In this document: positions 1 to 13,893 of the stretch, in pieces | How positions within the stretch are numbered: position 1 is the first letter of the stretch | How the letters are laid out: every line of letters starts with the position of its first letter | Assembly (NCBI GenBank): GCA_001313365.1 | Contig: BBFS01000001.1 | Coordinates: 1-64,000 of the forward strand | DNA length: 64,000 nucleotides | Source of the DNA: Paenarthrobacter nitroguajacolicus JCM 14115 | GTDB taxonomy: Bacteria; Actinomycetota; Actinomycetes; Actinomycetales; Micrococcaceae | Reading direction: 5' to 3' | Notes under the pieces: model-generated | Seen by the model: the letters and a program-made list of their open reading frames with translations, nothing else | What the model was told of the DNA's origin: nothing | The model's database searches: none | Position numbers and translations under genes: made by a program

Positions 1-990
1 GGTGGATGTGCGTCCTGTCGGTGCGTGACCGTGGGCTTGGCGGGGGGGAGCAGCTCGCCGAGCTGGGGGGGCCATGGCGGATTCCCGTGCCCAGGTCAGG
101 ATGTTCTCCGACGACGGCATCTGCGTCCACGATCCCGTCCTCATGCGCCGGGCCTTGGAATACGTCAAAGCGTTCGACGGCGTGGTGGCCCAGCATGCGC
201 AGGAACCGCGCCTAACCGCTGGCGCACAGATGAACGAAGGTGCTGTTTCCGCGGTGCTGGGACTCACCGGCTGGCCGGCTGTCGCCGAGGAAAGCATCAT
301 TGCCCGCGATGTCCTGCTTGCCCAGCATGTTGGTTCCCGTCTCCACGTATGCCACGTCTCCACGGCAGGTTCCGTTGAAATCGTGCGCTGGGCGAAGGCG
401 CGTGGAATCAATGTCACTGCCGAGGTCACCCCTCACCACCTGCTCCTCACCGATGAGCTGGTCCGTAGCTACGACCCCCCGTCTACAAGGTCAACCCGCC
501 GCTCCGTACCGACGCCGACGTTCAAGCCCTCCGTGAGGGCTTGGCGGACGGCACCATCGACGTCGTGGGAACCGATCACGCCCCCCCGCACCCCCAGCGA
601 GCACAAGGAATGCGAATGGGCGCAGGCAGCAATGGGAATGACCGGCCTTGAAACCGCCTTGTCCGTGGTCCAGGAGACCATGATCGAAACCGGACTCATG
701 ACCTGGGCCGACTTCGCCAGGGTTACCTCGTTCGCGCCGGCAGTCATCGGCCGTGTGGCCGATCAGGCCGTCCGCTGGAGGTTGGCGAGCCCGCCAACGT
801 CATCCTGGTGGACCCGGATGCGCGTTGGACCGTTGACCCCCATAAAATGGCAACCATGGGCCGCAATTCACCGTTCAAGGGCAAAGAGCTGCCCGGATCC
901 GTGGTGGCTACTTTCTTCAAGGGTCACCCAACCGTCCTCGACGGCCAGCTCAACACGCCGTACAGGTACCCGGCAGTCAGCAGCAACTAA
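1..990 (+). CDS. pyrC: Dihydroorotase, 5' end outside window
   Basis: Metal-dependent amidohydrolase that interconverts N-carbamoyl-aspartate and dihydroorotate, the third step of de novo pyrimidine synthesis, in the cytosol. Only about the last 325 residues are present, so the N-terminal HxH metal site is outside the window. Visible family marks are FSDDG, HVSTAGS, EVTPHHL and GTDHAP. The frame changes at a C6 run (475-480), at C7/C5 runs (581-595) and near 766. Restoring 4-base runs, or one G, rejoins the family sequence (YDP then VYKVNPPLR), so I take these as base-call errors. The TAA stop overlaps the next ATG (TAATG), which indicates translational coupling in a pyr operon. Confidence 0.93.
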
Positions 991-1509
991 TGGACAACCA
1001 AACACTGACCGTGCTCATCACGGTGCCGCTGATCGTCGTCGTCCTGGCGATGATCTGGCTGGGATGGCGGAACCGGCTGAGGCGACAAGCCGACGTCGAA
1101 CGCTTCCGGGGTGCCGGAGCAGCTGACGCCGGCAACGGTGGTCGCGGACGGCCAATACGTTGCCACCACCACCGCGGGCGACTGGCTGGACCGGATCGCA
1201 GTGCAGGGCCTGGGTATCCGGACAAATGCGGAACTGAGCATCCACGCAGAAGGCGTGCTGTTCGACCGATCCGGTGCTGCCCCTGTGTTCATCCCGCGAG
1301 CCGCCCTGGTGGACAGCCGCGAAGCCAACGGTATGGCCGGGAAATTCGTCGAAAAGGACGGACTCCTGGTCGTCAACTGGAAGCTTGGTGACCGGGAACT
1401 CGACACCGGATTCCGTTCCAGGCACGCAACCGACAAGCAGCTCCTCCTCGAAGCCCTCCAAGAATTGATCTCCGCAGCCCCTCAGGCAGATGCCGATAGT
1501 GGAAAGTAA
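990..1509 (+). CDS. Membrane-anchored PH-like domain protein of the pyr operon
   Basis: A small protein of about 172 residues with one N-terminal membrane helix (about residues 7-24, [19 protein letters not shown]), then a basic stretch and a soluble beta-rich domain. It occupies the position of Rv1382 between pyrC and carA in M. tuberculosis, where the homologue is annotated as an export or membrane protein; its biochemical role is unknown to me. The frame shifts at the GGGG run at 1108-1111 (one base too many), joining the FRG part to the VPEQLTPAT part. It is translationally coupled to pyrC and its TAA lies 4 bases before the carA start. Confidence 0.75.
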
Positions 1510-1513
1510 TAAA

Positions 1514-2738
1514 GTGACGGATAGTAAAGCAGCCACCACACCCACCCCCTCAGCAGCAGTACTCGTGCTCGAAGACGGCCGCATGTTCCGCGGCCGCAGC
1601 TACGGAGCCCAGGGAACCGCTCTTGGTGAGGCCGTCTTCGCCACCGGCATGACCGGCTACCAGGAGACCATCACCGACCCTCCTATGCGCGTCAGCTGGT
1701 GGTCCAGACTGCGCCGCACATCGGCAACACCGGCGTCAACAGCGAAGACGCTGAGTCACGCCGCATCTGGGTGGCAGGGTACATTGTGCGCGACGCCGCC
1801 CGCCGCCCCCCCTCAAACTGGCGGTCCGAACGAAGCCTCGATGATGAACTGGTGGAGCAGGGGATCGTTGGCATCCAGGGCGTGGACACCCGCGCCATCA
1901 CCCGCCACCTCCGCGAGCACAAGACAATGCGCGCAGGTATTTTTTCCGGCGAGGCCGCGCAGGCCACCGACAAGGAACTGCTGGACGCTGTCCTGGCCAG
2001 TGCGCCCATGGAAGGCGCAGCGCTTGCTGAGGAAGTCTCCATTGACGAGGCCTACGTCGTGGAGCCCAAGGACCACGGCTGGGAAGGCGAGCCGCGCTTC
2101 TCCATCGCTGCCGTTGACCTTGGCATCAAGGCAATGACTCCGGTGCGCTTCGCTGAGCGCGGCGTGCGCGTGCACGTCTTGCCGGCCACGTCCACCCTGG
2201 AGGACGTCAACGCGGTCAAGCCTGACGGCTTCTTCATGTCCAACGGACCCGGCGACCCCGCTACGGCCGACCACCAGGTTTCCCTGCTGCGCTCGGTGCT
2301 GGATGAGAAACTCCCGTACTTCGGCATCTGCTTCGGTAACCAGATCCTGGGCCGTGCCCTGGGCTTCGGCACCTACAAGCTCCGTTACGGCCACCGGGGC
2401 ATCAACCAGCCAGTGATGGACCGCCGGACCGGCAAGGTGGAAATCACGTCGCAGAACCACGGCTTCGCCGTTGACGCGCCGCTGAACGGCTCCACCGTGG
2501 CGCCGGAAGAGCGCTTCGGTCGCGTTGAAGTCAGCCACGTTTCGTTGAACGACGACGTCGTTGAAGGACTCGCCTGCCTCGACATCCCTGCGTTCTCGGT
2601 CCAGTACCACCCCGAAGCGGCGGCCGGACCGCACGATGCTGCCTACCTCTTCGACCGCTTCATCGACCTCATGGCCGATACCAAGTCCAAGGCCACAGGC
2701 GCCAACTCCACCGAATCCAAGACTGAGGACAAGAAGTA

Positions 2739-2739
<1 letters not shown>
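1514..2739 (+). CDS. carA: Carbamoyl-phosphate synthase small (glutaminase) subunit
   Basis: Class I glutamine amidotransferase subunit that supplies ammonia to CarB for carbamoyl phosphate, which feeds pyrimidines and arginine. The N-terminal CPSase domain carries TGMTGYQET and the C-terminal half carries the nucleophile motif [11 protein letters not shown], followed by QNHGFAVD and [12 protein letters not shown] with the catalytic His-Glu. I chose GTG at 1514 because GGAAAG precedes it and the reading begins VTDSKAAT; an upstream ATG would overlap the previous gene. One frame change at about 1678-1682 (CCC where CCCC is needed) joins ITDP to SYARQLVV. The C7 run near 1808 is frame-neutral but adds one Pro. 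The stop overlaps the carB ATG (TAATG). Confidence 0.95.
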
Positions 2740-6050
<3,311 letters not shown>

Positions 6051-6058
<8 letters not shown>

Positions 6059-6937
6059 GTCTGCTTCACCAGAGCAAGGGCAGCAGCCGGTCCGGGAGTC
6101 TTTTGGCTCCCGGCTGGCTGCCGCCATGGCCTCGCGCGGTCCGCTGTGCGTTGGAATCGATCCGCACCCGCAGCTCTTGGCTGAATGGGGGGGATTGAAC
6201 GACGACGCCGCGGGACTGGAACGCTTTTCGCTGACAGTGGTGGAGGCCGTGGCTTCCCTCGCTGCCGCGGTCAAGCCGCAGGTGGCACTCTATGAGCGTC
6301 ACGGCTCCGCCGGCATGGCAGTCCTGGAGCGCACCCTGGCTGCCTCCACGGAGGCTGGTGTGCTCAGCATCGCCGATGCCAAGCGCGGGGGGGACATCGG
6401 CTCCACCATGGCGGCGTATGCGGATGCCTGGCTGCGGGATGGTTCGTCCTTGGCTGCGGACTCCGTGACACTGAGCCCCTACCTTGGCTTTGAGTCGCTG
6501 CGCCCCCGCTTTGGACCTTGCTGCGCAATACGGCAGGGGGAGTGTTTGTACTTGCACTGACATCGAACCCTGAAGGCAAGTCGGTCCAGCATGTCGGCGG
6601 AGGCGACTCGGTGGCGCGCAGGATCGTGGCCGCGGCTGCGGCCGAGAACCAGCGGTACGCGGGCTCCCTTGGTTCTGTTGGCTTGGTCGTTGGAGCCACT
6701 ATCGGTTCCGCGCTCGAGGATCTGGACATCCACCTCGGCCCTGTCCGCGGGCCGATCCTGGCTCCCGGTCTTGGTGCGCAGGGGGGGCCACTCCGGCCGA
6801 TCTTCGAGCGACGTTCGGCGTTGCTACCCCACTGTCCTGGCGACCTCCAGCCGGGGGGGATCCTGGCCGCTGGTCCATCCCTGGCCGGCCTTCGTGCCGC
6901 AACGGAAGGGACGCTGGCCGGGCTTCGCTCAGAGTAA
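6051..6937 (+). CDS. pyrF: Orotidine 5'-phosphate decarboxylase
   Basis: Decarboxylates OMP to UMP, the last step of de novo UMP synthesis. It is the long type-2 PyrF of actinobacteria (about 290 residues), with GIDPHPQLL at the N-terminus, the [11 protein letters not shown] stretch, and the catalytic DAKRGDIGSTM (written with an extra Gly because of a G7 run near 6387). The C-terminal half reads [20 protein letters not shown] and APGLGAQG. Frame changes sit near 6506, at 6780-6787 and at 6855-6861. It begins inside the end of carB, the usual actinobacterial arrangement. Confidence 0.93.
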
Positions 6938-6951
6938 GTTGCCTACCCTCA

Positions 6952-6980
6952 TTGCGCAACGCGGCCCCTGCCGGTAGGTT
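6952..6980 (+). promoter_or_regulatory. Candidate sigma-70-type promoter for mihF
   Basis: TTGCGC at 6952-6957 and TAGGTT at 6975-6980 are separated by 17 bases, the optimal spacing for an actinobacterial housekeeping promoter, and lie in the 97-base gap between pyrF and the mihF start. The call rests on hexamer match and position only. Confidence 0.4.
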
Positions 6981-7034
6981 CAGGATCAGTCCGCGTGATC
7001 TGGATCACAATTGCGATCTGACAGGGGTTTGGCA

Positions 7035-7359
7035 GTGGGCCTTAAAGAACTGACACCGCAGGAGCGTTCCGATGCGCTTGAAAAGGCTGCCAAGCGCGGG
7101 CCGTGCGTGCCGCTGCCAAGGAAAAGCTCAAGCGCGGCGAAGTGAGTGTCGCGGAGCTGATTTCTTCCGGTTCAACGGACGAAGCGATTGCGCGCATGCG
7201 GGTGGTGGAGTTGCTGGAGGCCCTGCCGGGCATTGGGCCCGTCAGGGCTGCCGGGATCATGGCGGAGATTGGTATCGCAGGATCCCGGCGCATCAAGGGC
7301 CTGGGAATTCATCAGCCCGGGCGCTGGTAGATTTTATGGATACCCAGCAAAGCGTTTGA
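7035..7359 (+). CDS. mihF: Actinobacterial integration host factor (mIHF)
   Basis: A small basic nucleoid-associated protein of about 108 residues that bends DNA and supports chromosome architecture in actinobacteria. It has a helical N-terminus (LKELTPQERSDALEKAAK) and the conserved helix-two-turn-helix DNA-binding part VVELLEALPGIGPVRAAGIM, then AEIGIAGSRRIKGLG. I place the GTG start at 7035. One base is missing near 7094 (AAG-GCG read as AAGCG) and another near 7306, so the C-terminal RALVDFMDTQQSV is in a third frame. The position between pyrF and gmk equals Rv1388 in M. tuberculosis. Confidence 0.88.
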
Positions 7360-7380
7360 CGCATCTCCCCGAAGGAATCC

Positions 7381-7960
7381 GTGAGCAAGAAACCCGGACT
7401 GACTGTCCTTGCAGGCCCCCCCACTGCCGTTGGCAAGGGAACCGTATCCACCTATATCAGGGACAACTATCCAGAGGTTTGGCTCTCGGTCTCGGCAACC
7501 ACCCGGGCTGCGCGTCCGGGCGAAAAGGACGGCGTTCACTACTTCTTCAAGTCCGCCGAGGAGTTCGACTCCCTGGTAGCTGAGGGTGAATTGCTCGAGT
7601 GGGCTGTGGTCCACGGGCAGAACCGCTATGGGACGCTTCGCAGTACCGTTGACGCCGCCATCGCCGACGGCAAATCAGTGTTGTTGGAGATCGACCTCCA
7701 GGGTGCGCGACAAGTCAAAGCTGCCGTCCCGGACGCGAATTTTGTGTTCCTGGCACCGCCCAGCTGGGACGAAATGGTCCGTCGCTTGGTGGGGCGCGGC
7801 ACCGAAACTCCTGAGGAACAGCAGCGCAGGCTGGAAACCGCTAAACTGGAACTTGCTGCTGAACCGGAGTTTGACCACACCGTCATTAATGACGACGTTC
7901 GCCGGGCAGCGGACGAGCTTGTTTCACTCATGGGGGCTTACCCCCCCGCACCAGCGCTAA
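7381..7960 (+). CDS. gmk: Guanylate kinase
   Basis: Phosphorylates GMP to GDP with ATP. The P-loop is [11 protein letters not shown] (written with an extra Pro from a C7 run at 7416-7422), followed by the GMP-binding region [20 protein letters not shown] and [11 protein letters not shown]. The GTG start follows GAAGGA at good spacing. Near the end a G5 run (7931-7935) displaces the frame; with GGGG the protein ends [10 protein letters not shown] at TAA 7958-7960, giving about 190 residues, normal for the family. Followed closely by rpoZ, the usual actinobacterial order. Confidence 0.93.
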
Positions 7961-7999
7961 GCGCTTGCATTTGTTGGCCCGCTAAAATTTGGAGAATTC

Positions 8000-8260
8000 G
8001 TGTCCACGAACCTTGAAGGCATCATCAACCCGCCGATCGATTCGCTGCTTGAGGCTGCTGATTCCAAGTATGGCCTGGTCATCTTCGGCGCCAAGCGCGC
8101 CCGCCAGATCAATGCCTACTACGCACAGTTGCACGAGGGTCTGTTCGAGTACGTCGGCCCGCTGGTTGACACCAAGCTGAACGAGAAGTCGCTGTCCATC
8201 GCACTCCGCGAGATCAACGAAGGCCTTCTGGTTTCCACGCCGATCGAGCCCACCGAATAA
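8000..8260 (+). CDS. rpoZ: DNA-directed RNA polymerase omega subunit
   Basis: Intact 86-residue omega subunit, which wraps the C-terminal tail of beta-prime and stabilises RNA polymerase. The conserved region [29 protein letters not shown] is recognisable as a whole, with the KRARQIN core. GTG start at 8000 after TTTGGAGAATTC. It lies between gmk and coaBC as in most actinobacteria, and it contains no long G/C run, which explains why it is one of the few unbroken genes here. Confidence 0.96.
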   Translation: MSTNLEGIINPPIDSLLEAADSKYGLVIFGAKRARQINAYYAQLHEGLFEYVGPLVDTKLNEKSLSIALREINEGLLVSTPIEPTE

Positions 8261-8287
8261 CAAAGACTGCCTGTTGACGGAGGTCAC

Positions 8288-9502
8288 GTGCGCATAGTCC
8301 TCGGAGTCGGGGGGGGAGGGATCGCAGCCTACAAGGTTGCATCGCTCCTCCGGCTTTTTACTGAAGCCGGTCACAAGGTGACGGTCATCCCCACCGAAGC
8401 CGCAACCCGATTCGTCGGAGTGGCCACGTGGGAAGCCCTCTCCGGCAACCCCCGTAAGCAATAGCGTCTTCGACGACGTTGATAAGGTCAACCATGTCCG
8501 TCTGGGGCATGAGGCTGACCTGATCGTGGTTGCTCCCGCTACGGCCGACCTCCTGGCCAAGGCAGCAACCGGACAAGCGGGAGACCTCCTCACCAACACG
8601 CTCCTTATGGCCCATGGGCCGGTTCTGTTTGCTCCTGCGATGCACACGGAAATGTGGCAGCATGCCGCAACCCAGGCAAACGTGGAGACCCTGCGCAGCC
8701 GTGGCGTCACAGTGCTCGAACCTGCCTCGGGTCGCCTTACGGGTGCTGACTCAGGTCCCGGCCGTTTGCCCGAGCCCGAAGCGATCTTTGCTGCTGCCAT
8801 GGCGCTGGCCGAGGCCTCGGTGGATGGTGCAGCGAAGGCCGGACCTGCCGCGCACGCATCCTTGGCAGGCCGTACCGTCACCGTATCCGCAGGCGGTACC
8901 AGGGAAGCGTTGGATCCTGTCCGCTTCCTGGGTAACCGATCTTCTGGAAAACAGGGGGGTTGCTCTGGCTGCTGAGGCCCTGGCTGCCGGTGCAACTGTG
9001 AGGTTCCTCGCAGCGCACATGGATGTCGAGCCGCCTGCCGGCGTCGAGCTTGTCCGCGTCGAATCAGCCTTGGAGCTACGCGACGCCGCGCTGAAAGCGG
9101 CGGTGGACTCCGACGTCGTCATTATGGCCGCTGCCGTGGCTGACTTCCGTCCGGCAGAGGTTTCGGACACCAAGATCAAGAAGGTCGACGGCGAGGATGC
9201 CCCTGTTGTGCGGTTGATCCGCAATCCGGACATCCTGCATGAGCTCGTGGAACGCCGCAACGCCGGGGGGCGGCCAGCAGCTGATTGTTGGTTTCGCGGC
9301 CGAAACGGGCGACGCCCAGGGCGATGTCCTGGAGCATGCAACGGCCAAGCTCAAGCGAAAGGGCTGCGACCTCCTGGTGGTTAATCAGGTGGGGATTGGC
9401 CGGGTGTTCGGCCAGGATGACAATTCCGTGGTGATCCTTTCCGGCCACGGTGCCGAACCTCAGTCGGCTGCCGGTTCCAAAGCCGACGTCGCCGCTGCGT
9501 GA
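8288..9502 (+). CDS. coaBC: Bifunctional phosphopantothenoylcysteine decarboxylase / phosphopantothenate-cysteine ligase
   Basis: Carries out the second and third steps of coenzyme A synthesis from 4'-phosphopantothenate. The N-terminal flavin-dependent CoaC half begins LGVGGGIAAYKVA and contains the APATADLLAKAATG and LFAPAMHTEMW motifs. The C-terminal CoaB half has TVSAGGTREALDPVRFLGNRSSG-KQG and the late VGFAAETGD and NQV signatures. GTG start at 8288 after GGAGGTCAC. Frame changes occur at C5 (about 8450), G6 (about 8952) and G6 (about 9265). About 405 residues after repair, typical of Dfp. Confidence 0.94.
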
Positions 9503-9625
9503 TTGATCGGGTGGGCGCCGAGCTCACAAGGGTCTTCCCGGCTATGTAATTGAGCCCACACCCGAATTCTTAGCAAAGGGACATACGGCAAAGACCGCCG
9601 TCCCACAACCCAGTAAGGTGGACGA

Positions 9626-10856
9626 GTGACTTTACCGCTGCACCATGAACACCATGGCACCCCGTCCAAGCTCCGGCTCTTCACCTCCGAGTCGGTCACT
9701 GAAGGCACCCGGACAAGATCTGCGACCAAATCAGCGATGCCATCCTGGATGCGCTGCTCGCCGCTGATCCTGAATCCCGCGTAGCCGTTGAAACCATGGC
9801 CACCACCGGCCTGGTGCACGTGGCGGGTGAGGTCACTACCGACGCTTACGTGGAAATTCCGCAGATTGTCCGCGAGACGATCCTTGGGATTGGATACGAC
9901 TCGTCCGCCAACGGCTTCGACGGTGCCCGCTGTGGTGTGTCCGTTTCAATAGGCCAGCAGTCCAACGACATCGCTGGTGGCGTGTTCAACTCACTCGAGG
10001 CCCGTGAAGGCCGCCAGGAGGACGACTACGACCTCCAGGGTGCAGGCGATCAGGGCATCATGTTCGGCTACGCCAGCGATGAGACGGCGTCCTATATGCC
10101 CACTCCCATCTGGCTGGCCCACCGTTTGTCTGAACGCCTCACCGAAGTCCGCAAGAACGGCGAGCTGGCTTACCTCCGCCCGGATGGCAAGACCCAGGTC
10201 ACCGTAGGGTACGACGGCGACCGGCCGGTTTCGGTGGAAACTGTGGTCATCTCCAGTCAGCACGCAGAAGAAGCGAGCCTTGAGCAGCTTCGTGCAGACC
10301 TTGCCAGCTACGTGATCGACCCCGTGATGTCGGCATCCAACCTGGACATTGCCCGCACGGCGAACATCCTCAATCCTGCAGCGCCTTCGTCATCGGCGGC
10401 CCGGTAGGCGATGCAGGCCTCACAGGCCGCAAGATCATCGTGGACACCTACGGCGGATTCTCCCGCCACGGCGGTGGCGCCTTCTCCGGCAAGGATCCGT
10501 CCAAGGTGGACCGCTCCGCCGCCTACGCCATGCGCTGGGTTGCCAAGAATGTGGTAGCCGCGGGACTGGCCAAGCGCGCCGAGATTCAGATTGCCTACGC
10601 AATCGGCCAGGCACGCCCTGTTGGAACATACGTGGAGACCTTCGGCACCGAAACTGTTGATCCGGCGCGCATCAGCGAAGCAATCGACGAACTGTTCGAC
10701 CTCCGTCCCCCCCGCGCCATCATTGATGCCCTTGACCTCAAGCGGCCCATTTACACCAAGACGGCGGCCCACGGTCACTTCGGTCGCGACGAGCCCGACT
10801 TCACGTGGGAACGCCTGGACCGGGTGGCCGACCTGAAGGAATACTTCAACGCCTGA
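9626..10856 (+). CDS. metK: S-adenosylmethionine synthetase
   Basis: Makes SAM from methionine and ATP. The signatures are [21 protein letters not shown] (one G is missing near 9705), [12 protein letters not shown] and, after a frame change near 10380, [21 protein letters not shown] with the P-loop-like [19 protein letters not shown]. About 407 residues. The GTG start at 9626 follows AAGGTGGAC. The 124 bases upstream show no SAM riboswitch that I can recognise. A hairpin at 10914-10948 follows the gene. Confidence 0.95.
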
Positions 10857-10913
10857 CCTGTTTTGTCGTTGGCCTCTATTTGTCGGTGGCCCGTGATTGG
10901 CTGGTGCCAGAGA

Positions 10914-10948
10914 GATGCCCGCAGCGGGTCGATCCCGCTGTGGGCATC
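10914..10948 (+). terminator. Hairpin between metK and priA
   Basis: GATGCCCGCAGCGGG and CCCGCTGTGGGCATC form a 15-bp stem (one G-T wobble) around a 5-base loop TCGAT. There is no T tract, as is common for actinobacterial terminators. It separates metK from priA. Confidence 0.6.
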
Positions 10949-11014
10949 CTGCGTTGAGGTGTGTAGAAGCGTTCCATGGGAATCAGCTTGTGCAATGACT
11001 GGGAGGTGACGAGC

Positions 11015-13126
11015 ATGACGGGACACGAGGCCCAACAGTCCTTGCTTCAGCCTTCGCTGCTGCAGGGATTTCCGGATCGGGCACCGGTCAACGGACCGCC
11101 TCTGGCCGCGAAGGATCCGGTGGCCCGTGTGGTGCTGGAGTCATCCGTGCCGCACCTCGACAGGCCCTTTGACTACAGTGTTCCCGCTGACCTCGCCGAA
11201 ACGGCGGTCCCCCGGCGTCCGCGTGAAAGTTAAGTTCAACGGCCAGGAACTGAATGGTTATATTGCTGAGCGCCGCGCGGATTCCGACGCGGCCCATCCG
11301 CTAACTCCGCTGCATAAGCTGGTTTCCCCCCGTAGCGGTCCTGACTCCGGCCATTATGGGGGGGCTTGCCGGGACTGTCGCCGCCCGTTATGCCGGAACG
11401 CTGAGCGATGTCCTTAGAACGGCTGTTCCTCCACGGGTGGCGAAGGTGGAGAAGGAACTGCTGGCCGGAGATTTTGAGGCTGACGTAGTGGACCTGAAGC
11501 CGGCCACGGATGCCCATGCCTGGGCTTCGTACGCGAACGGGGCCGCTTACCTGCAGCACCTGGCCAGCGGAGGTTCGCCCAAAGCTGTCCTCACGGCTCT
11601 TCAGGCTTCGGCCTGATGGTTGGCCGGCTCTCGTGGCGTCTGCCGTGGCTACTGTTCGGGCCTCCGGGCGCGGAGCAGTAGTGGTGGTGCCGGACTATCG
11701 GGATCTTGAGCAGTTGGAGGCTGCACTGGCCAAGGTCCTTCCGACGTCGGACGTTGCCCGACTAACGGCGGATGATGGCCAAACGCCCCCGTTACAGGAA
11801 TTTCCTGCGACTTCTGAGCGGCGCCGCGGGCGTTGCCATCGGCACACGTTCGGCGGCGTACGCTCCTGTTCGCGACCTTGGCTTGGTGGTGTGCTGGGAC
11901 GACGGCGACGACCTCCACATCGAGCAAAGGGCTCCCTATGCACACAGCAGGGAGGTCCTTCTGCTTCGGGCCGAGCAGGAGAATGCCGCCTGCCTCATGG
12001 CGTCCCATAGCCGCAGCACCGAACTCCAGCGCCTTGTTGAAAGGCAATGGGCGGTGCCCATTGAAGCGCCGCGCACTACTGTCCGAGCCACCGTGCCCAG
12101 AGTCCTCAACACAGCTGACAGTTTCGAGCAAGAACGTGATCCGCTGGCCCGCATTGCCCGTTTGCCCGGCGCAGCGTGGCGGGCGGCCAAGGAAGGCCTG
12201 GAACGCGGGCCGGTCCTGGTTCAGGTGGCCAGGGCCGGGTACGCCCCCCCGTCTTTGGTGTGCGAGACGTGCCGGGAACTAGCGCGCTGCAACGCCTGCC
12301 AGGGCCCCCTGGCTGTGTCCAGCAGTTCCGCGATGCCGGCATGCCGGTGGTGCTCCACCCCCCCCGCTCCTCAATGGCGTTGCGCCCACTGCAGCGGGAC
12401 AAAGCTGCGCCGTGGAGCGGCTGGAGTCATGCGTACTGCCGAGGAACTGGGACGGGCCTTCCCCCCGGCAAGGCCGTGGTGACGTCCTCCGGCGAACACA
12501 TCAAGGCAACAGTCCCGGATGCACCCGCACTGGTAGTCGCTACGGTGGGTGCCGAGCCGGTTGCACCAAACGGTTACGCGGCTGCCCTGCTGTTGGACGG
12601 CAACTCGCTGCTCCGGCGGGAGAACCTGCGGGCGGGGGGGAGGACACTGTTCGCCGGTGGTTCAATGCAGCCTCCCTCGTGAAGCCGGCCAGCCAAGGTG
12701 GCTGGTGGTGATTACTGCGGACGACACCGCGGCGACGGGAGCACTGTTGCGGTGGGATGCTTCCGGCTACGCATCACGCGAACTGACGCTTCGGAAGGAA
12801 CTGCAGCTGCCCCCCCGGCGGTCAGGGTGGCTTCCGTGACCGGCGCAAGGGCCGACGTCGTGCATTTCAGTGACGCGCTGGAAGCCAACGCCGAGCTGGC
12901 GTCGGCACCGAAACTTCGCAAAGCCGGACCTGCGCCGGTGCAGCTATTCGGAGGAGCCCAGTCGTCAGCCGATGAGAGCGATGCGGAGGTCAGGACGCTC
13001 TACTTCATTCCCTACGCTGACGCTGCGACCGCCACCCGTGCCATGCGGGCCGTGAAGGTAGCAAATGCCGCCAAGCGTACCGCTGGCCCTGTGCAATTGC
13101 GCTTGGACGGCGTAGACGTCCTCTAG
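11015..13126 (+). CDS. priA: PriA-like primosomal protein N' without helicase motifs
   Basis: Replication-restart protein of about 700 residues. The N-terminal DNA-binding part begins ARVVLESSVPHLDRPFDYSVP; the C-terminal half holds the zinc-binding cysteines (VCETCRELARCNACQG, CRWCS, WRCAHCSG). The expected Walker A (GxGKT) is replaced by ASGRGAVVVVPDYRD, and the DEEH box by CWDDGDD. This is the known ATPase-deficient actinobacterial form, so it probably acts structurally. ATG at 11015 is chosen because GGGAGGTG precedes it. Frame changes lie near 11209, 11330, 11600, 11792, 12310, 12465, 12630 and 12690. Confidence 0.88.
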
Positions 13127-13147
13127 GTCCCTGGTTCATTCACCGGA

Positions 13148-13741
13148 TCAGACGTTCCGGGGGTTTTCTATATCCTCAAGTATCTGCAGGCCGCGCTTCG
13201 CCCACGCGATTTCCTGCTCGGCATGGGCAAGCTGACCTTCATAGGCGAAGACTTTAAAGCGGACAATATGCTCTCGTTCCTCTTCGGAGTACAGGGCGAG
13301 GCGCCGGGCAAGCGTGGGATGGGTACGCTGCTCGAGAGCTTCGATCATGTACAGAGTTTGGATGCGTTGTTCGTCGTAATGGGCTATGTGGGCTCGCAGC
13401 TGCGCAGCCGCCACGCCGGACGGTGCCCACTCGAAGTAAGCGGCCCTGAGGCGGGCAGGGTCCCGGTCCCGGACGTAAGTGAGCGCTGATTCTGCCACTC
13501 GATCAGAGCCGCCTCGCCTGCCGGCGCGAGGCATATTCCGTTTTCGTCGCTCCGCGGGTGCCCCACGGCACAGGCCTGCTGGAGAGTAAGCCTCGGCGTG
13601 CATCCTACGCAGCTCCGGGTAGATCTGGGAGTCGGGGGCGTGCCAGACGTGGCCCACGGAGGAGCTGAACTGCTTGACCAAGTCGTAGCCCGTCAGCGGG
13701 CCTGAGGACAGCAGTGCCAGCAGAGCTGAGCGAAGGGTCAC
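13148..13741 (-). CDS. vanR: PadR-family regulator, probable VanR
   Basis: About 198 residues: an N-terminal winged helix (MTLRSALLALLSSGPLTGYDLVKQF, then HAPDSQIYPELRRM) and a C-terminal helical dimerisation domain (VRDRDPARLRAAYFEW onward). It is divergent from vanA-vanB-transporter, as VanR of Corynebacterium glutamicum is from vanABK. It is therefore probably a repressor released by vanillate. In the middle (13490-13605) the sequence lacks three single bases; because three are lost the frame stays open, but about 35 residues are garbled (the wing should read GTRGATKTEYAL-APAGEAAL). Candidate operators lie at 13798-13855. Confidence 0.82.
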   Translation of the reverse strand: MTLRSALLALLSSGPLTGYDLVKQFSSSVGHVWHAPDSQIYPELRRMHAEAYSPAGLCRGAPAERRKRNMPRAGRRGGSDRVAESALTYVRDRDPARLRAAYFEWAPSGVAAAQLRAHIAHYDEQRIQTLYMIEALEQRTHPTLARRLALYSEEEREHIVRFKVFAYEGQLAHAEQEIAWAKRGLQILEDIENPRNV

Positions 13742-13797
13742 ACGCGCTCCTTTCAGGATGGCAATTACAGCTTAGCTCCAGAAGAGCTTTGCAAACC

Positions 13798-13815
13798 ACT
13801 ATCGAGATAGATAGT
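13798..13815. promoter_or_regulatory. Inverted repeat, candidate VanR operator 1
   Basis: ACTATC and GATAGT form a perfect inverted repeat with a 6-base spacer in the divergent region between the PadR gene and vanA. It lies 57 bases upstream of the PadR start and 79 upstream of vanA. Confidence 0.5.
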
Positions 13816-13833
13816 ATGTGTCTCACGTCACCA

Positions 13834-13855
13834 AATAGCTATGTTGATAGTTATT
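13834..13855. promoter_or_regulatory. Inverted repeat, candidate VanR operator 2
   Basis: AATAGCTAT and ATAGTTATT with a 4-base spacer (GTTG) form an inverted repeat with one mismatch. The long-arm, 4-base-spacer, AT-rich architecture resembles the published C. glutamicum VanR site. It lies 39 bases upstream of the vanA ATG, where a bound repressor would block transcription. Confidence 0.55.
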
Positions 13856-13893
13856 TTCTGCCCTCCGGCCCGCTCAAAGATGAGGACCGCTTC

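Noticed and set aside
9503..9625. Possible SAM riboswitch upstream of metK
   Set aside because: The 123-base gap shows no recognisable conserved SAM-aptamer core.
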